From Promicromonospora thailandica (GTDB lineage Bacteria; Actinomycetota; Actinomycetes; Actinomycetales; Cellulomonadaceae): a DNA stretch of 64,000 nt. The stretch is taken from the NCBI RefSeq assembly GCF_024171955.1, contig NZ_JAMTCS010000004.1:310001-374000 (forward strand). The letters run 5' to 3'. Numbering within the stretch: position 1 is the first letter of the stretch; every line of letters begins with the position of its first letter. Under the pieces are notes generated by a model, which was not told where the DNA came from, did not search any database, and saw only the letters and a list, made by a program, of their open reading frames with translations. The translations under genes and the position numbers were made by a program. Positions 59,705 to 64,000 of this stretch are shown here, piece by piece.

Positions 59705-62700
59705 CTACCAGGTCCGTCCGGTCGCGCGCTCGCGTTCCCGCTCGGAGTGGTCGCGCCGAGCGCGTTCGTCGGCCTCACGGCGTGTACGTTCGGCGTGAGC
59801 ACGCAGGTCGGCGAGGACCACCGGGACGCGTTCCATCGGCCGCGGCCCGGACCGGGCTGCCGTCCGGTTCTCGGTGCCGCTGGTGGCGGCGATGGCTTCC
59901 AGTGCTCGCGTGGCGATGGCGTGCGCGTCGCCGCGTTCACCCTCGTGTTTGCCGGAGCCGAGCGGGCTGGTGGGGTCGGTGATCTGGTAGCGGTCGCGGT
60001 AGGCCAGCACGTGCCGCATCGCCGTGGTCCAGGTGTCGTGAGCGGGGCCGGGCGGGGGCGGTGGAGTAATGGTCTCCATCCACAGTTGCGGGTCGGTCTG
60101 GGCCTGCTGGACGAGGGTGTCCAGGCGGGTGGCGATGAGGTCTGCGTGCCGTACCAGCCAGGCCCGCACGAGCGGGTCGGTGACCACCTGCGCCCGCCCT
60201 GCCTCGGCTACGTCGCGGGTCTTGCCCATGAGGTCGGTGTCGGGGCCGACGTCAGCCCGTGCCCCGGCCAGGATCTTCTCGGCAAGGTGGTTGCCCAAGA
60301 CGTCCCACACCGCGGCGACGTCGAGCCGCAGGTGGGTTGCCGCGCCCGGGGAGTCCCCGACGGTCCGGGCGACGTGGTCGACCAGGGCCGGCCACTGGGT
60401 GAGATCGACCTTGTCGTAGAGGTGGTCGACGAGGGCGCGTAGGAAGGTGGTCTGCCGTTCGGGGTGGTCCAGGGACCTGATGTACTGGAGGTTGGGTTCC
60501 ATCGCGAACCACGCCAACGGCACCGGCGCAGCCAGCGCGGCGGCGAGCGTATCGGGGTCCTCGAGTGCGACCTGGGCGGCGTCGGCAGGTAGGTCCAGCG
60601 CATGGGCATGGGCGGCCTCGTGGGGGGTGAGGGCCTCCCAGATGCGAGCGGCGGCGGTGCGGCCGGCGGTGTCGGGGTCCAGAGCGATGATCAGGTCGGT
60701 CAGGTCCCGCCCGGTCGCTTCCCGCAGGGCCTGGAGGTGCTGCTGGGTGACGCCGGTACCACCGGCGGCGACGGGCGCGATCTTCATCCCGGTCTGCTCG
60801 GCGAGGCGGGCGGCGGCGAGGTGGAGGGCGGCGTGGTCGGTGGGACCCTCGACCAGGACCGGTCGCGCCCCGGCCGCCAGCCGGGCGACCACGTCGGGGA
60901 CCAGCCCGTACAGGAGCTCGCCCTTACGGTAGGCGGCGGTCTCGGGGCTGTTGAGGTACTTCAGCACCCGCCCCTGCCCCGTGGTGGCCTCGTCGGGGTT
61001 GATGCGCCCGGTGACGCCGACGACGGTGCCGGTCTGGTCGCGGTAGGGGAACACGATCCGGTTGCGGAACTTGTCGATCAGACGCCCGTCTCGGGTCCGG
61101 GTGGCGACCCCAGCAGGGACGAGCTGATCGGGCGTGTAGCCGAGGGTTCGGAGGTGGTCGGTCAGCCCGGTCCAGGACGCCGGCGCGGTGCCCCATTCGG
61201 CGTCGGCGAGTGCGCGGCTGGTCATGTACTGGGTGGCCCAGGGCTGGGTGGCGTTCTGCCGGGTCCACCAGGCCCAGGCATGCTGGGTGATCTCCACGAC
61301 CAGGGCGCGCTCGGCCGGATCGGCGGGCGTCGTCGACCCGGCCGTCCCGGTAGCTGCGTCGGCACCCACCTGCGCCTGGCCCGTCGACGCCGAGCTCGCC
61401 GTGTCCACCTCCTGGTGTTGGGGCGTGGTGGGCTGGTTCGTCGCGTGGCGCCAGAGGAGGAGGTTCTGGGTGGTGTCGGGGGCGGTGGTGATCCAGACCG
61501 GCAGACCCCGCCGGTCGCAGGTGTGGGGGTGGGGGTGGCCGATGCGGTGGTGCAGGACCTTCGCGATCGACCGCGCGCCCTGGAACCCCTGCCCGCTCGC
61601 ACGGTCCAGCACGCTCCGGACGTCGGCCCCGGCGGCCTCGTGCTGGGACAGCCGCTTGGCCAGCGCCGGCCATGCCTCGTCGGCCAGGACAGGTTCCGCT
61701 ATCCGTTCGGGCAGCACAGCACGGACGGCTTCGGCCAGGCGGGCGGTGCGGTCGGGTTCGAGAAACGCGAGGTAGACATCCTCGTACTCCGGGACCAGGC
61801 GGGCCAGGGAGTGCGCGTAATCCCACTCCTCCTCGATCACCCGCGAGGCGGACTTCTCCTCGCCGTCACGGTCCAGAACACCCTTGAGCGCGTTCAGGAC
61901 CGCCCGCTCCAGGTCCGGCTGGCGGTGCGGGTCCAGGTCCAGGGCGTCGTCGGTTTCGACGTAGACCCGGTTGGAGTCCCGTCCGCGAGTGATGGCGGTG
62001 TAGAGCTCGTTGCGGGTCATACCGACCCCGACCATCGCGTGGCTGGTGTCCACAGTCATTCCCTGCACCCGGTGGATCGTCGCGGCGTATCCGAGCTCGA
62101 CATGCGCGGCGACGTAGTCGGCCGGGAGCACCACGGTCGCGCCGGTGTCCAGGTGTCGGGCCTGCAGTGCACCGTCGCGGCCGCGGGCGATGACATGCCA
62201 CAGGTCACCGTTCTTCACCCAGTCCCGACCCCAATCGACGTCGCCTTCGTCGTGCTCGGCGTGCAGGTGCCGGTTGTTCAGCCGGGTCACGACGACGTCG
62301 CCGATGCCCGCGCGGTTGTCATCGCGGAGGACCACACCGTCTTCCTCGACCTCGCCGCGGGCGACACGGTGCAGGCGAGCGCGGGCAGACAGATCGGTGA
62401 CCAGATCATTGGTCGCGGCGATCATGATCGTCTTGCAGTCGTGGTCGGAGTCGGTCTGCCAGTTCGCGAACATCTCCTCCGCCAGCTGCGCGGCCGATCC
62501 GCCCAGGGTGCGGTGCCGCGTGACGTAGAAGTCCAGCCCGCGGTGGTCACCGTCGCGGAGCTGGAGGGAGGCCTCGGCTTCACCGGTGGTGGTGAACCGG
62601 TGGATTTGCGTCAGTTCGGCCGCGCCCGCCTGCTCTGCTATCAGCCGGAGCGCACCGCCGGCCGCGACGGCGCCGAGCTGGGCGGGGTCCCCGAGCAGCC

Positions 62701-64000
62701 GGACGCTGCCCCCAGCTTTTCGGGTGATGGCCAGGACCTGGGCGAGGGCGAGGGTACCCGCCAGGCTGGCCTCGTCCACCAGCACCACGGTGCCTTTTTC
62801 GACCGTGAGACGTTCCCGGAGACGTTGCCCGCCCGCGCCCTGGGCGGCCAGAAGGAACATGTCCAGTGTCTCTGCGGGGATGTCGGGGTCGCCGAGGTCG
62901 GCGCCGAGGACTTCCGCTGCGGCGGCGGACGGCGCGAGCGCGATGAGCTTGCCGCTCCCGTCCTGGACGGCGGCGGCCAGGGCACGCATCGCGGTCGTCT
63001 TACCTGTTCCGGCCGGGCCGATCCCCGCCGCCAGGACGGTGCTGGTCGCGAAGTGCCTCACCAGCTCCCGCTGCCCCGGGTTCAGTACCCGACCGGTCTC
63101 GGCCCTCACCCGCTCGATGGCGCGGTCCACCATGGTCGGCCCAATCATCAACCCACCGGCAGTGCGGGCAGCGGCAAGGAGCTGGTCCTCGGCTTCCAGG
63201 ACCGCCAGGGAGGTGTACCGGGTCGAGCCGTGCACGAAGTACACCGACTCGCCGTCCTTGCGGCGCATCACATCGGGCGGCTCGTTCGGGTCCGGCGGCG
63301 TGATCTGGAGGCTGTCGGCCACGGCGTGTCCGGCGATCGTCGCGGCCAGCGCGAGCAGGTCGGTTCCCGTGGGGGCGTGTTCCCTGGCGAGGCGGGTGGC
63401 TTCAGCCTGTAGGTGGTAGGTCGTCCACGTCGCGCGCTTGTCCGCCACGTGCCGCAGGCAGGCGTCGACCAGGTCACCGTTCGCCAGCACCTGCTCCGCC
63501 AGCCCCGCGAGCACGGCCTGGCGGCCGGTGGGTGTGCGCCACCGCAGCTGCCGGAAGACCTGCGCGCGTGGCCACGCTGCGGCGAGGCGCTCCATGGCGT
63601 CGGTGACGTCCTGGAACGTCCACCGGGTGGTCCCGCTTCCGACAAGGTCCTGAGCGACAGCAGGCCACAGGTCTTTCGGCTCGTCGACCACGACCCGCCC
63701 GGTCCCGGACTGCGGGTGCAGCGCGGTGACGAGCATCCGGGCCACTGCCGCCCGGCTGCCTAGGACGGTGGCGGCGACACCGGCCCACTGCGGGAGCCGG
63801 TCGCGTAGCCCGACCGGAGTGCCCTTGGCTTGCCGGGTGTCGAGGTTGGCCTGCTGCGCCAACGAGTACGCCACCTTCGTACCCGGCTCATGCCCGTACT
63901 TCGCCCGATACTGCGCGCGGAGAGTCTCGTGCGACTGTTTGATCGCCGCCCGGCGCCGCGAGAACGCGTCCCGCAGCTGCTTCGGAATTCCGACTATCTC
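59705..64000 (-). CDS. TrwC/TraA-like relaxase-helicase fused to DnaG-like primase, partial
   Basis: The frame runs off the right edge, so the N-terminal relaxase domain is not seen; the first residues here (EIVGIPKQLRDAFSRRRAAI, then LAQQANLDTRQAK) match the relaxase-helicase linker. A RecD/TraI-type helicase follows: GIGPAGTGKTTAMRAL, VVLVDEASLAG, GDPAQLGAV, and GYAATIHRVQGMTVD. After about residue 800 comes a primase core: IVFPYRDQTGTVVGVTGRIN, TOPRIM PVLVEGPTDHAALHLA and IALDPDTAGR. A charged tail ends it. The protein would nick, unwind and prime DNA during conjugation. Confidence 0.85.
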   Translation of the reverse strand, partial: EIVGIPKQLRDAFSRRRAAIKQSHETLRAQYRAKYGHEPGTKVAYSLAQQANLDTRQAKGTPVGLRDRLPQWAGVAATVLGSRAAVARMLVTALHPQSGTGRVVVDEPKDLWPAVAQDLVGSGTTRWTFQDVTDAMERLAAAWPRAQVFRQLRWRTPTGRQAVLAGLAEQVLANGDLVDACLRHVADKRATWTTYHLQAEATRLAREHAPTGTDLLALAATIAGHAVADSLQITPPDPNEPPDVMRRKDGESVYFVHGSTRYTSLAVLEAEDQLLAAARTAGGLMIGPTMVDRAIERVRAETGRVLNPGQRELVRHFATSTVLAAGIGPAGTGKTTAMRALAAAVQDGSGKLIALAPSAAAAEVLGADLGDPDIPAETLDMFLLAAQGAGGQRLRERLTVEKGTVVLVDEASLAGTLALAQVLAITRKAGGSVRLLGDPAQLGAVAAGGALRLIAEQAGAAELTQIHRFTTTGEAEASLQLRDGDHRGLDFYVTRHRTLGGSAAQLAEEMFANWQTDSDHDCKTIMIAATNDLVTDLSARARLHRVARGEVEEDGVVLRDDNRAGIGDVVVTRLNNRHLHAEHDEGDVDWGRDWVKNGDLWHVIARGRDGALQARHLDTGATVVLPADYVAAHVELGYAATIHRVQGMTVDTSHAMVGVGMTRNELYTAITRGRDSNRVYVETDDALDLDPHRQPDLERAVLNALKGVLDRDGEEKSASRVIEEEWDYAHSLARLVPEYEDVYLAFLEPDRTARLAEAVRAVLPERIAEPVLADEAWPALAKRLSQHEAAGADVRSVLDRASGQGFQGARSIAKVLHHRIGHPHPHTCDRRGLPVWITTAPDTTQNLLLWRHATNQPTTPQHQEVDTASSASTGQAQVGADAATGTAGSTTPADPAERALVVEITQHAWAWWTRQNATQPWATQYMTSRALADAEWGTAPASWTGLTDHLRTLGYTPDQLVPAGVATRTRDGRLIDKFRNRIVFPYRDQTGTVVGVTGRINPDEATTGQGRVLKYLNSPETAAYRKGELLYGLVPDVVARLAAGARPVLVEGPTDHAALHLAAARLAEQTGMKIAPVAAGGTGVTQQHLQALREATGRDLTDLIIALDPDTAGRTAAARIWEALTPHEAAHAHALDLPADAAQVALEDPDTLAAALAAPVPLAWFAMEPNLQYIRSLDHPERQTTFLRALVDHLYDKVDLTQWPALVDHVARTVGDSPGAATHLRLDVAAVWDVLGNHLAEKILAGARADVGPDTDLMGKTRDVAEAGRAQVVTDPLVRAWLVRHADLIATRLDTLVQQAQTDPQLWMETITPPPPPGPAHDTWTTAMRHVLAYRDRYQITDPTSPLGSGKHEGERGDAHAIATRALEAIAATSGTENRTAARSGPRPMERVPVVLADLRAHAERTRREADERARRDHSERERERATGRTW

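Overview
The window is 64 kb of very GC-rich, densely coded actinobacterial DNA: third codon positions are almost all G or C, GTG starts are common, and most neighbouring genes overlap by 4 bases (ATGA or GTGA). The gene families (CGNR and MmyB-type regulators, SARP/BTAD regulator, DUF1906 wall enzyme, DUF4190, DUF6308 and DUF6416-like proteins, a TrwC-like relaxase) fit the Micrococcales. The Promicromonosporaceae/Cellulomonadaceae are the best guess, but no 16S or marker gene is present to prove it.

Layout. 1-2.9 kb: an edge-truncated nucleotidyltransferase-Nudix fusion, a 600-base intergenic array of AGATCTGG motifs, and a divergent regulator/hydrolase pair. 2.9-9.4 kb: a cell-wall D-amino-acid cluster. 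One strand carries a racemase, a membrane protein, a CapA-like lipoprotein and a VanX-type dipeptidase, all translationally coupled; the other carries a D-Ala-D-Ala ligase and an acyltransferase. The racemase has the Asn that marks VanT serine racemases. 9.3-18.4 kb: a STAND ATPase, a secreted DUF1906/SH3 wall enzyme, and a MacB-like ABC exporter divergent from its likely OmpR-type two-component system. 18-27 kb: assorted regulators and enzymes, including a TrpRS gene preceded by a complete Trp attenuator (leader peptide, competing hairpins, terminator).

28-31 kb: an accessory patch with a reader-nuclease candidate (EVE-like plus DUF3883) beside a gene that has lost its 5' end and a 39-codon remnant of an ArgRS C-terminus. 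31-39 kb: a secreted nuclease-like protein, an SLC13 transporter behind a nine-codon upstream ORF, a NarL-type two-component system, and a SAM-I/SAM-IV clan riboswitch candidate with its own promoter upstream of an unrecognised zinc-ribbon protein. 40-49 kb: hydrolases, an AraC regulator, small stress-type proteins, a SARP regulator with a damaged Walker A motif and an FAD oxidase.

49-64 kb: mobile and decaying DNA. It holds a DUF6228 pseudogene, a CoiA-like two-gene unit, a frameshifted IS5-type element, a winged-helix nucleotidyltransferase, a truncated OLD-type ATPase and a three-gene restriction-modification locus whose methyltransferase motifs are spread over separate proteins. A giant relaxase-helicase-primase fusion runs off the right edge, suggesting an integrative conjugative element or plasmid-derived island.

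At least eight genes show a TANNNT hexamer 6-7 bases before the start codon, indicating widespread leaderless transcription. No rRNA, intact tRNA or CRISPR array was seen. All family assignments are from reading the sequence, not from database searches.
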